Part shown: in pieces, positions 1 through 8,133 of the stretch | Position numbering within the stretch: the stretch's first letter is position 1 | Layout: each line of letters begins with the position of its first letter | Assembly: GCA_946478775.1 (NCBI GenBank) | Contig: CAMLDR010000145.1 | Coordinates: 1-10,754 of the forward strand | From: an uncultured Flavobacteriales bacterium | GTDB taxonomy: Bacteria; Bacteroidota; Bacteroidia; Flavobacteriales; Crocinitomicaceae | Direction of reading: 5' to 3' | Length of the DNA stretch: 10,754 nt | Notes under the pieces: model-generated | Databases searched by the model: none | What the model was told of the DNA's origin: nothing | What the model saw: only the letters and a program-made list of their open reading frames with translations | Position numbers and translations under genes: made by a program

Positions 1-13
1 GCTCTTCCGATCT
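1..13. other. Residual Illumina TruSeq adapter sequence
   Basis: The first 13 bases, GCTCTTCCGATCT, are identical to the shared 3' end of the Illumina TruSeq read 1 and read 2 adapters. An exact 13-base match placed precisely at the first base is very unlikely by chance. It is best explained as untrimmed adapter at a contig end. Genomic sequence probably begins at about base 14. Confidence 0.9.
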
Positions 14-36
14 TATTCCGAAAAAAACAACACAGG

Positions 37-76
37 GTAGAATGAGAATCTTTCCTCATTCGGTTTCTCATTCTAC
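37..76. terminator. 12-bp perfect inverted repeat, terminator-like, possibly bidirectional
   Basis: GTAGAATGAGAA at 37-48 is the exact reverse complement of TTCTCATTCTAC at 65-76, leaving a 16-base loop. Read on the minus strand, the stem is followed shortly by a T-rich run (the A-run at 21-27 on the plus strand). Read on the plus strand it is followed by a weaker T-rich stretch (77-85). This suggests a terminator serving a gene lost beyond the contig end, or one for minus-strand transcripts. The stem is AT-rich and the loop is long, so a protein-binding site is an alternative. Confidence 0.45.
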
Positions 77-153
77 TTCTGTTTTCGTATCTTGGCCGAA
101 CTAAATACCCAATGGAACCGTCTTATCAACCGGAGAACCTTTTAATCGCGCGC

Positions 154-2634
154 ATGAAAATTTTTATTCTACTGATTTTTCTCTTAATCGTTCAACTCGC
201 AGCTGGTCAGCAGGTTCCTATCCAGAACTATGCAGTAGATGTAAAAGGGCAGGTTCGTTTGGAAGTCAATTCCACAGCAGGAAAATATTACGTCCTGCAG
301 GTGCGGCACCATCCCGATTCGGCTTTTACACTGAGCACTTCGATGACTTTGGGGCAGGCAGGCACAACGATCATTACGGAACCTTTAAGAGCTTATCCGG
401 TGAATCACTACCGGGTTTTGGAATACGATCTCAGTAACCCGCATGATTCGGATGGAGACGGAACAGACGATTTAAACGAGTTTAACGATATGCCTTTAAA
501 AGGACCGCTGAATGCCGCTCCTTCCCTGCAACCGGAAGATGCTTTGGTGACCTTAAATACCCTTTCAGCCTTTCAAACGGTTTCCACAGAAGACAACGGA
601 ACTCCGTGGGTGGAATACCTGAACGATGTGGAATACACCAAATTCATTATCCTCGATTTTTACACTATCGAACCCAAAATCTACTTCATCAATAGCAATA
701 CTTACGACCTGCATGCTGACTTCGGGACTTTTCTGGGCATCAATCACCTGTCACCGACACTCATTAAGGGACAATTGATCTACAATCCGCACATCCTTTC
801 TGCTAACGGAACTTTGGGGACTTATGCCTTTAATTTCAGTAACAACGAAGCACAGCCCTTTGAGATCGTACAGCGCACGCAGGAATTACTTGCTGCAAAT
901 ATGCCCTACCTGAGCAATAACCTTTCTTATTTCATTACGGAAAACAACGAGCAGGATTACCAGGACAATCTAGCGCTTTATCAAAATTCACGTGTTCCCG
1001 TTTTGTTCGAATCGGATGTGTATTCCGGAATCAACTACTGGGGATTGAACCTGGCAGAAGGTTACGGTTTCTTTCGTTTGATGGCTCCCGGAGAAATTCC
1101 GGATTCAAGAGACATTGTTTTATACGAAGCACTTCCCAATTCACTTCCCCGTGTGGGCGGAATCATGACTTCGGTTATTCAAACTCCGCTTTCCCATGTC
1201 AATTTAAGAGCCATTCACGATCAGGTACCCAACGCATTTGTTCGTGATCCTTTACTAAACGATACCATTTCCGAACTACTGGGTCATTATATTTATTTCA
1301 AGACGAATCAAAGTTCCTTTGAGATCCGGGAAGCAACCATTGAAGAAGTAAATGCCTGGTACGAGAGCAAACGCCCGACAACCCCGCAGTTTCCGCCTCT
1401 GAACTTATCGTATAAATCCATTCTTCCGTTGAGCGAGATCGAATTTGATATGTATGACGGTTTTGGTGCAAAAGCAGCCAATGTGGCCACAATGCGGACT
1501 TTTGGCTTTCCGGATGGAACTATTCCGGATGGATTTGGTATCCCATTCTACTTTTACCAGGAGTTCATGAAACACAATCATTTCTTTGAGGAGATCGAAT
1601 TGATGCTGCAGGATCCGGCTTTCATTGCAGACAGAAATGTACGCGATGTGCGCCTGGAAGAACTTCGCGATGATATTGAAGATGCAGGAATGCCTGACTG
1701 GATGCTGGACCGGCTTGCCGAAATGCACAACTCGTTCCCTGCAGGGACATCCATACGCTGCAGATCCAGTACGAACAACGAAGATTTACCGGGATTCAGC
1801 GGGGCAGGTTTATATGATTCCAAGACCCATCACCTGAATGAAGGACATATTTCCAAAACGGTGAAAGAAATATTTGCCAGTTTGTGGAATTTACGCGCTT
1901 TTGAGGAACGGGAGTTTTATCGCGTAAACCATTATTTTGCTTCCATGGGCGTATTGTGCCATCCGAATTTTGACGATGAAGCAGTAAATGGTGTGGGAGT
2001 CAGTGCCGACCCGGTTTATAATACAGACAGTACGTTCTATCTGAACTCTCAATTGGGAGAAGAGCTTATTACCAATCCTGAAAGTACTTATCCGGAAGAA
2101 TTGCTGGTTAAGCGTTATCCCGATGGAACGGACGATTATTCGGTGATCCAATACTCGAGTTTGCTGGATGTTGACACCCTTTTAATGACTGATCCGCAAT
2201 TGAACCTGCTTCGTGAATATTTATCTGTGATCCACGACCGTTTTGCCTTTTTGTACCATGCAGAAAACAATCCCACCTTTGCCATGGACATTGAATATAA
2301 GATCGACAGTACAAACCGATTGGTAATTAAACAGGCCCGGCCATGGGTTTCCTATGTTCCTATAATCAAAAATCCGGTTGGAACCGACAATTGTGACTTT
2401 GTCCTGTTTCCCAATCCGGCAGCTGATCTGATTAACGTAGGCTGTGAAAACTGTGGCATCGTCAACATTGCGATAACGGATCTCAGAGGATCCCTTGTAT
2501 TGAAAAAAACAATGGAAAAAGGGGAAAACTGGGAACCACAAATCTCTATTGACCAACTACAGAACGGAGTCTATCTTTTAAGCGGATCCATGGACGGAAA
2601 AGTTTGTAAAACAGTCCGATTTGTCAAGCAGTGA
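154..2634 (+). CDS. Secreted PEP/pyruvate-binding (PPDK_N ATP-grasp) protein with phosphohistidine-like domain and T9SS sorting domain
   Basis: The protein has 826 residues when started at the ATG at 154. The open frame reaches an earlier ATG at 112, but 154 puts a classic signal peptide (MKIFILLIFLLIVQLAAGQ) at the extreme N-terminus. Numbered from 154: a calcium-loop-like DSDGDGTDD at about 98-106; a family-specific region at about 130-310; a swivel-type TPLSHVNLRA motif at 344-353 with His348 as candidate phosphohistidine; and an ATP-grasp domain at about 433-731. The ATP-grasp domain has a glycine loop DGFGAKAANVATM (435-447), RSSTNNED (537-544) and a closing QARP (727-730). The C-terminus has LFPNPAADLINV and NGVYLL, typical of a T9SS type A sorting domain. 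The order His domain then ATP-grasp resembles the C-terminal half of glucan water dikinases rather than PEP synthase. Key nucleotide-binding residues look intact. The substrate is unknown, and a phosphotransferase outside the cytoplasm is puzzling because ATP is scarce there. Confidence 0.85.
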   Translation: MKIFILLIFLLIVQLAAGQQVPIQNYAVDVKGQVRLEVNSTAGKYYVLQVRHHPDSAFTLSTSMTLGQAGTTIITEPLRAYPVNHYRVLEYDLSNPHDSDGDGTDDLNEFNDMPLKGPLNAAPSLQPEDALVTLNTLSAFQTVSTEDNGTPWVEYLNDVEYTKFIILDFYTIEPKIYFINSNTYDLHADFGTFLGINHLSPTLIKGQLIYNPHILSANGTLGTYAFNFSNNEAQPFEIVQRTQELLAANMPYLSNNLSYFITENNEQDYQDNLALYQNSRVPVLFESDVYSGINYWGLNLAEGYGFFRLMAPGEIPDSRDIVLYEALPNSLPRVGGIMTSVIQTPLSHVNLRAIHDQVPNAFVRDPLLNDTISELLGHYIYFKTNQSSFEIREATIEEVNAWYESKRPTTPQFPPLNLSYKSILPLSEIEFDMYDGFGAKAANVATMRTFGFPDGTIPDGFGIPFYFYQEFMKHNHFFEEIELMLQDPAFIADRNVRDVRLEELRDDIEDAGMPDWMLDRLAEMHNSFPAGTSIRCRSSTNNEDLPGFSGAGLYDSKTHHLNEGHISKTVKEIFASLWNLRAFEEREFYRVNHYFASMGVLCHPNFDDEAVNGVGVSADPVYNTDSTFYLNSQLGEELITNPESTYPEELLVKRYPDGTDDYSVIQYSSLLDVDTLLMTDPQLNLLREYLSVIHDRFAFLYHAENNPTFAMDIEYKIDSTNRLVIKQARPWVSYVPIIKNPVGTDNCDFVLFPNPAADLINVGCENCGIVNIAITDLRGSLVLKKTMEKGENWEPQISIDQLQNGVYLLSGSMDGKVCKTVRFVKQ

Positions 2635-2696
2635 TCCTGCACCAGCGGTTTCATACCAATAGCGGATTTAGTCATTCTTAAACACTCCATTCCACT

Positions 2697-2732
2697 AAAT
2701 CTGCAGGTTGTTAACCAACCTGTTAGATTTTT
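2697..2732 (+). terminator. Probable intrinsic terminator of the secreted ATP-grasp gene
   Basis: AATCTGCAGGTTG (2698-2710) pairs with CCAACCTGTTAGATT (2715-2729), with a small internal mismatch (G against AA) and a short loop. Five T residues follow at 2728-2732 and overlap the base of the stem. It lies about 60 bases after the stop codon, where a terminator would be expected. The stem is imperfect and the T-run is short. Confidence 0.5.
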
Positions 2733-2812
2733 GGCATCAGGATTTTCCCTCTTGTACAACTGATTTCAGTACTTGTTCTAAATTGTGGGTAAAATTTCCC
2801 CTGAAAAGGGCC

Positions 2813-2841
2813 TTGAAATTCCTAAGAAAAAATTAAATTTA
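2813..2841 (+). promoter_or_regulatory. Candidate Bacteroidetes-type promoter for the three-gene group
   Basis: TAAATTTA at 2834-2841 matches five of the six fixed positions of the Bacteroidetes -7 element TAnnTTTG. A TTG at 2813-2815 lies 18 bases upstream, within the usual range for the -33 element. This would give a leader of roughly 50 bases before the ATG at 2897. The surrounding sequence is very AT-rich, so the match could be chance. Confidence 0.3.
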
Positions 2842-2896
2842 CGGCCAAAACCTAATACAAAACAATAGGCCTAAACTTTAAAGTCTTTAATTTATC

Positions 2897-5800
2897 ATGA
2901 GAAAATTACTAATCTTAACTCTCCTTTCTCCGCTTACTCTTTTTGCACAAAAAAATGTTTCCCGAGTCGTAGCAAGAGATGTTATCGACCGTGGAATTAA
3001 ATTGCACGATGACAAAAAGTACGCCCAGGCAATTGAGGAATACGAAAAAGTCAATATCAATGATACTGCTTATGCGCTTGCTCAATACGAAATCGCCTTA
3101 AGCCAGATGCAGCTCGAAAACTATCATCAGGCAGCTGAGATCCTGAATGAATTGCTGGATTATAAAATTCGTTTCAATTTTAAACATACCGTTTACCTGA
3201 CTCTGGGAAATTGTTACGATATGAACAAAAAGCCGGAAGAAGCCATTCGTGTTTATACGGAAGGTCTGAAGCTGCATCCATATCAGCATAATTTGCTTTA
3301 CAACAGGGGAATAGCTTACGCCAATCAAAAAAAATACAAAGAAGCAATCAGTGATTACAAGCAGGCCATTCAGGGGAATGTTTACCACGCAAATAGCCAT
3401 TTGGCTCTTGGTTTATTGGCTGCACATGAAGGATTATACGATCAGGCCATGTTGTCATTGCTTACTTTTCTTTGGCTAACTCCTGACGATTCCAGGTCGG
3501 GGGAAATTACGGGTATTCTTGAGCGGATTTCCAACGGATCTTTTGAAAAAGACCCCAAGAACATCAAAGAACTCTTCGGTCCGGATAATTACGAAGACTA
3601 CAACTTGCTTTTCGAAAATAAAATTGCGCTTCAGGACAACTACAAAGCAAAATTCACCCTTCCGACTGCTTATGCAAAGCAACTTCATTTATTCCTGAAG
3701 AACAATACCTACGATAAATCGAATATGGATTTTTGGAACCAGCACTATTTGCCGTTCTTCGAGAAAATCTGGAAAGAAAAGATGATCGATCAATTCTGCA
3801 TGATCCCATTGACTTCTATCAGCAACGAAGAAGTTCAATCCAAGATTAAGTCGAAAATGTCGGCTATAAAATCATTTTACGAATGGTCAAAAACAGCTTA
3901 TAAAGAGGCTACTTCAAACCAGTTCATGGAATTCGAAGGGAAAAAGCAATGGGTGAATGTGGATTACAGATCTTCTCATTTAGAAGGAATCGGAGTACAA
4001 AATGATAAAAACCAGATCTTCGGGAATTATTATATCTACCACAAAAACGGCTCCTTGAAAATGCTTGCTCAATTTGGCGAAAATCAAAAAGAGATCGGAA
4101 CCTGGGAGGTGTATAATGATTATGACGGAAAAATCACCAGACGTGTTGGATTCACTGCTAACAGCAATGAAAAAATGCAGTACTCCTATTATTCCAGCGG
4201 TGAACTATTGGTAAAATACCGGATGGTAGACAATTTGGAACAGGATACGGTTACTTATTACTATCGGAACGGGACTGTGAAAGAACAGTATTTGATCAAA
4301 GACGGCAAGAAAAACGGTTTCTACAAAACGTATTATGCCAATGGTAAGCCGGAGGTAGAAATGAATTATAAAATGGGAGTTGGAGAAGGAAGTTATATCT
4401 CTTATAATTCGAATGGTACGAAAGCGGATGAATTCCAATTGGTAAACGATAACGTTCAGGGAATTCGTAAAAAATATCATGCTAACGGACAGCTTGCTTC
4501 CCAACACAACTATGTGAACGGAAAATACGATGGTGAGTACACTACCTATTTCTACGACGGAAAAGTGGAGAAAAAAGGAAGTTACAAAAACGGCAGTGAG
4601 GTTGGTAAATTTGAAGAATTTTTCTCCAACGGAGCCATTTCTGCTTCCATTGTCCTGGATGAATCCGGAAAACAAAACGGCACCAATATGCTGTATGACC
4701 TGGATGGAAAGAAATACGAAGAACTGGAATTTTCCAAAGGCGATTTGAAATCCATCACCTATTTTGACAAAGCAGGGACCTCTAAAATCATTGCAGAGAA
4801 AAAAGGGAAGAAAATTGATTACATCCGCAGTTATCCGAGTGGAAAACAATCCATTGTCGGGCAAATTGTAGATAATGAACGATTTGGGGAATGGAAGTAT
4901 TACGATAAATACGGAAATCTCACTACGATTGAAAAATACAAAGACGGAAAACTAACAGACACCCTGAAAGAATTCTTCTCAAACGGACAATTGGAAAGTT
5001 TCAGCGTGGTAAATGACGGACAAAGAGATGGCCTTTTCCAGGTTTTCAATATTTTCGGTGATCTGGTATCAGAAGGTTACTATTCTGAAGGGGAGTACGA
5101 CAGCCAATGGATCGGATACTATTCCGATGGCAGCTTCAGCTACAAAAACTTCTATGTTCAGGGCAGAAAACAGGGATACCAGTTATCTTATGACGTAAAC
5201 GGTAAATCAGACAGAATTGACGAATACGATGACGGCCTGATTATCGCTCATACGGAATTTGATACGACCGAGCACATTATCAGTCAAATGGGAGAATACG
5301 ATGGAGAAATTCAATTGAAAGATCCTACAAATTCCTATGTTATTTTTATTGGTAATTACAAAAATGGTGTGGCAGACGGATCGTTTAAATGGTTTACCAT
5401 CAACAATGTTTTAACCTGCGAAGGAAGTTATAAGAACGGAGACCGGGATGGTACCTGGCGCTGGTACGGGAACGATGGAAAATTAACCCGTGAATCAAAA
5501 TACGTCAACGCAAATATGGACGGAATCGATAAGAATTACCACGAAAACGGAGCCATTGAATCCGAAATCACTTATGTAAACGGGGATCGCCAGGGTAAAT
5601 TCACTCATTACAGCGAAAACGGAAAAGTAGTGGTCTCCGGAGAAAACCTGGATAATAAAAGACATGGAGAAACGAAGTATTTCGATGTGAACGGTTCGTT
5701 GATGATGGTCCGTAATTACGACTATGGTATTTTCGTTTCCTATTCCTACTTAAATGCGGAAGGTAAAATGGTGAAACCGGTAGAACTTGTCGGTAACGAA

Positions 5801-6178
5801 ATGAAAGTAGCCAGTTATTATAAAACCGGGAAGAAATCCATGGAACATTCCCGCAAGAACGGGCTGATCGAAGGACACTACATGACTTATCATGAGAACG
5901 GAAAAACCTGGGAAGATGAAAGTTACCTTCACGGGGAAGAAAACGGTAAATCAATCGAGTACAACGAACAGGGTAAGAAGATCAAAGATGCAGAGTACCT
6001 GAAAGGAGAATTGCACGGAAAATATTTGAAATACAACGATGCGGGTATTTTGATCTATGAAGCAAATTACCGTTTCGGAGAATTGAACGGTGAAGCGAAG
6101 GAATACAATGCAGCAGGAAAATTAATCCGAATTACTACCTATTATGGAGATATTGCAATTAAGGTTCAAAAATTCTAA
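2897..6178 (+). CDS. Exported TPR protein with a long array of MORN_2 (YwqK-like) repeats
   Basis: The protein has 1093 residues. An N-terminal signal peptide (MRKLLILTLLSPLTLFAQ) predicts export. Residues about 30-199 form roughly five tetratricopeptide repeats of 34 residues, for example the units starting at 98, 132 and 166. Residues about 200-370 are an unassigned linker. From about 376 to 1085 the protein is a near-continuous array of about 29 units of 24 residues. Their pattern is G-x-aromatic-x-x-Y-x-x-N/D-G-K, then a short strand ending in Y-x-x-G. This is the MORN_2 motif that databases label 'antitoxin component YwqK'. TPRs usually mediate protein contacts and MORN_2 arrays form long beta-sheet structures, so a scaffold or binding role in the periplasm or outer envelope is inferred. 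No catalytic motif is visible. No Shine-Dalgarno precedes the ATG. Its 3' end overlaps the next gene by 35 bases, which points to co-expression. Confidence 0.88.
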   Translation: MRKLLILTLLSPLTLFAQKNVSRVVARDVIDRGIKLHDDKKYAQAIEEYEKVNINDTAYALAQYEIALSQMQLENYHQAAEILNELLDYKIRFNFKHTVYLTLGNCYDMNKKPEEAIRVYTEGLKLHPYQHNLLYNRGIAYANQKKYKEAISDYKQAIQGNVYHANSHLALGLLAAHEGLYDQAMLSLLTFLWLTPDDSRSGEITGILERISNGSFEKDPKNIKELFGPDNYEDYNLLFENKIALQDNYKAKFTLPTAYAKQLHLFLKNNTYDKSNMDFWNQHYLPFFEKIWKEKMIDQFCMIPLTSISNEEVQSKIKSKMSAIKSFYEWSKTAYKEATSNQFMEFEGKKQWVNVDYRSSHLEGIGVQNDKNQIFGNYYIYHKNGSLKMLAQFGENQKEIGTWEVYNDYDGKITRRVGFTANSNEKMQYSYYSSGELLVKYRMVDNLEQDTVTYYYRNGTVKEQYLIKDGKKNGFYKTYYANGKPEVEMNYKMGVGEGSYISYNSNGTKADEFQLVNDNVQGIRKKYHANGQLASQHNYVNGKYDGEYTTYFYDGKVEKKGSYKNGSEVGKFEEFFSNGAISASIVLDESGKQNGTNMLYDLDGKKYEELEFSKGDLKSITYFDKAGTSKIIAEKKGKKIDYIRSYPSGKQSIVGQIVDNERFGEWKYYDKYGNLTTIEKYKDGKLTDTLKEFFSNGQLESFSVVNDGQRDGLFQVFNIFGDLVSEGYYSEGEYDSQWIGYYSDGSFSYKNFYVQGRKQGYQLSYDVNGKSDRIDEYDDGLIIAHTEFDTTEHIISQMGEYDGEIQLKDPTNSYVIFIGNYKNGVADGSFKWFTINNVLTCEGSYKNGDRDGTWRWYGNDGKLTRESKYVNANMDGIDKNYHENGAIESEITYVNGDRQGKFTHYSENGKVVVSGENLDNKRHGETKYFDVNGSLMMVRNYDYGIFVSYSYLNAEGKMVKPVELVGNEMKVASYYKTGKKSMEHSRKNGLIEGHYMTYHENGKTWEDESYLHGEENGKSIEYNEQGKKIKDAEYLKGELHGKYLKYNDAGILIYEANYRFGELNGEAKEYNAAGKLIRITTYYGDIAIKVQKF
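4022..6151 (+). repeat. Coding tandem array, about 29 MORN_2 units of 24 codons (72-bp period)
   Basis: The translated sequence repeats every 24 residues with little length variation. Units beginning at residues 450, 474, 498, 522 and 546, and again at 828, 852, 876 and 900, are exactly in register. Units around residues 784-827 and 949-992 are degenerate or altered in length. At the DNA level the copies have diverged, so this is an old protein repeat kept by selection on structure rather than a recent tandem duplication. Confidence 0.85.
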
Positions 6179-8108
6179 GCGACTCGTTCTTTTACTGGGT
6201 TGTGTTTGTTTTTCGCTCCTTTCACAAGGTCAGACGACTGAAATCCTTGCTGCTTATAAAACGAAGTATGCCGGAAATCACATCGTGCAAACCAAGAATG
6301 AACGAACGGTAACCATTAAGTACGTGAAGGGAAAGCCAACCCTGGTGTACCATTTCGAATACGAAGATTTGATCATTGACAAGAACGGGGCAAATATGCT
6401 TTCCGAATACATCATTGATTTCACGTCTTTCGAAACCGTATCAAATATTGAAGCATATGCTTTAATTCCTTCCGAAAGCAAGTCGAAAAAGGTCGCTTCA
6501 AACAGTGCTTTCACCAGAGATGCACAAGCTGACGGGGGAATTTTCCACGATGACAGCAAAGAAACGATTATTGTTTTTCCGGGATTGATCGAAGGAGCAC
6601 TTCGGCATATTTCCTATGATGTCACCATGACTGAAAATGATTTCCCTTTTGGGTTTATCTTTTGTGATTATACGCCAACGGAGAACCCTACGCTCAAAAT
6701 CATTTCGGACACTTCCATTCACTTGCTGCTGAAGGAATTTAACATGGATAAGATCACCCTGAAAAAGGAAGAAACGATCGTTAAAAACATCCGCACAACG
6801 ACTTACAGCTGTGAGCAGGCCTTTCTTTTAAAACAGGAAGAGAATGCGCCGAATATTCGTTATTACGCACCTCAGATCCTGGCTCAGATCGGGCATTACA
6901 ATTACAAAGGGCAAAAAGTAAACGTAGGAGCAACTTTGCTGGACCTTCACACAAACTATGCACCCAACGTTACCGAAGTTGAAAATGAAAAACCGAGTGC
7001 AGAGATTACGCGAATTGCAGATTCGATCACACGGAATTTGCCAACCAATCTCGATAAGGTGCGGGCGATTTATTATTGGGTGCAGGATCACGTTAAGTAC
7101 ATCGCGTTCGAAGAAGGAATGGGCGGATTTGTACCTCGCCAGCCGAACCTGATCGTTGATAAACGCTACGGAGATTGCAAGGACATGGCGTCTCTGATCT
7201 ATTCGATGCTAAAAGCCGTCAATATCACCGGTTATCTGACCTGGGTCGGTTCGCGCGATCTTCCATTTAAATACAGTGAATTTCCCAGCGGAATGTGTGA
7301 TAATCACATGATCACCACTTACAAGGAAGATGGCAAATACTACTTCCTGGATGCAACCAATTCCTTTCAGACCATGAATGCATCCACGGGTTTTATCCAG
7401 GGAAAAGAAGCGCTTTTACACATCAGTCCCACGGAATTTGAATTGACGACCATTCCCGTGAGAGATGAAACCTATTCAACGGTTTATGACTATTCGAGCA
7501 TTAAAATCGACGGGAAGGACCTGATTGGAAAATCCAATGTCAAAATCGACGGATATTACCACACATTGATCGGAAATTATGCGAAAGACGTACTTCCTAA
7601 AGACCGGAACAAGTTCCTGACCAACATGAACCAGCGCGGAAACAATTCGTTTATTGTGACGAACGGAACTATGCAAAATGTACTGAAAAGAGACACTACC
7701 GGAATCATGAACTTTGACTGGACCTGTAAAAACTATTGTACGAACCTGGATGATGCTGTTTACATCAATATGATCCTGTATAAAGAAATCACTTATCAGA
7801 ATGAATTGAAGGAGACGCGAATTGCACCTTTTGAATTGGATCACCAATCACGGGATAAATATGTGGTTGAGTTGGAAATTCCTCAAAATTATGAGGTGAG
7901 CTACCTGCCCTCTTCGATTTCTTTTCATTCTGAAATCGTGGATTTCGATGTGAAATACGAACAAAACGGATCCAAAATTACCGCAACACTGGACGTTGCA
8001 TTAAAGTTCTTAATCCTGGAACCGCGCCAATTTGCCGAATGGAACAAGTTTATTGCCCAAAAGAAAAAAGCAATCTCCGAAACCGTTGAACTTAAACGAA
8101 AAAAATAA
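6144..8108 (+). CDS. Exported DUF3857 / transglutaminase-like protein with intact catalytic triad
   Basis: The protein has 654 residues. The N-terminus has a basic stretch (RFKNSKR), a hydrophobic core and SQGQ near residue 30, consistent with a Sec signal peptide. Residues about 40-200 match the DUF3857 beta domain. Residues about 285-410 are a transglutaminase-like core with the expected triad: Cys345 in YGDCKDMASL, His388 in DNHMI and Asp403 in FLDATN. Residues about 440-650 form the C-terminal beta domain usual in this family. The superfamily contains proteases, amidases and cross-linking enzymes acting through a thiol, and the substrate here cannot be told. The ATG at 6144 lies inside the end of the previous gene in another frame (35-base overlap), suggesting translational coupling. 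TTG at 6153 would give a more ordinary short signal peptide. The LLGC at residues 17-20 is not a convincing lipobox because the hydrophobic stretch before it is too short. Confidence 0.88.
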   Translation: MEILQLRFKNSKRLVLLLGCVCFSLLSQGQTTEILAAYKTKYAGNHIVQTKNERTVTIKYVKGKPTLVYHFEYEDLIIDKNGANMLSEYIIDFTSFETVSNIEAYALIPSESKSKKVASNSAFTRDAQADGGIFHDDSKETIIVFPGLIEGALRHISYDVTMTENDFPFGFIFCDYTPTENPTLKIISDTSIHLLLKEFNMDKITLKKEETIVKNIRTTTYSCEQAFLLKQEENAPNIRYYAPQILAQIGHYNYKGQKVNVGATLLDLHTNYAPNVTEVENEKPSAEITRIADSITRNLPTNLDKVRAIYYWVQDHVKYIAFEEGMGGFVPRQPNLIVDKRYGDCKDMASLIYSMLKAVNITGYLTWVGSRDLPFKYSEFPSGMCDNHMITTYKEDGKYYFLDATNSFQTMNASTGFIQGKEALLHISPTEFELTTIPVRDETYSTVYDYSSIKIDGKDLIGKSNVKIDGYYHTLIGNYAKDVLPKDRNKFLTNMNQRGNNSFIVTNGTMQNVLKRDTTGIMNFDWTCKNYCTNLDDAVYINMILYKEITYQNELKETRIAPFELDHQSRDKYVVELEIPQNYEVSYLPSSISFHSEIVDFDVKYEQNGSKITATLDVALKFLILEPRQFAEWNKFIAQKKKAISETVELKRKK

Positions 8109-8117
8109 GAAAAAGCG

Positions 8118-8133
8118 ATCCGCCGCGGCGGAT
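8118..8133. repeat. GC-rich perfect palindrome in a short intergenic GC island
   Basis: ATCCGCCGCGGCGGAT is a perfect 16-bp palindrome that could fold as a hairpin with a 4-base CGCG loop. A G-T wobble and a C-G pair (8117/8134 and 8116/8135) extend the stem. It sits in a 51-base stretch (8112-8162) that is about 65% GC by count, unlike the AT-rich sequence around it. A second GC-rich motif, GCGTTAGCGCGGCC, lies at 8146-8159. No T-run follows, so it is not a standard terminator. It resembles a dispersed palindromic intergenic element, which only a genome-wide search could show. Confidence 0.6.

Noticed and set aside
88..95. TATCTTGG as a promoter -7 element for the first gene
   Set aside because: It matches TAnnTTTG imperfectly and no convincing -33 element is correctly spaced upstream.
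1405..1728. 107-codon minus-strand open frame inside the ATP-grasp gene
   Set aside because: It is antisense to conserved catalytic domain sequence, with no start context or recognisable domain. It is a shadow frame.
154..2634. Annotation as pyruvate phosphate dikinase or PEP synthase of central metabolism
   Set aside because: It has a signal peptide and sorting domain, lacks the C-terminal PEP/pyruvate TIM barrel, and the domain order is reversed relative to those enzymes.
2571..2759. 62-codon minus-strand frame overlapping the end of the first gene and the terminator hairpin
   Set aside because: It runs through the T9SS domain coding sequence and the hairpin, with no recognisable protein features.
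4205..4864. 219-codon minus-strand open frame opposite the MORN array
   Set aside because: It lies wholly inside a well-supported repeat gene. Its sequence is the low-complexity F/V/I/S-rich product expected from the complement of repeated Y/N/G/K codons, and no domain is recognisable.
2897..6178. Type II toxin-antitoxin assignment from the 'YwqK' repeat name
   Set aside because: The MORN_2 repeat is shared by many unrelated proteins. This one is exported, has TPRs and has no toxin gene beside it.
6192..6212. Lipoprotein signal (LLGC) in the transglutaminase
   Set aside because: The hydrophobic segment before the Cys is only about six residues and the hydrophobic region continues past it to SQGQ, which fits an ordinary signal peptide better.
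7476..7847. 123-codon minus-strand open frame inside the transglutaminase gene
   Set aside because: It is antisense to the C-terminal domain and shows no family features.
8118..8133. Palindrome as an intrinsic terminator
   Set aside because: No T-run follows on either strand, and the next gene is close and on the same strand.
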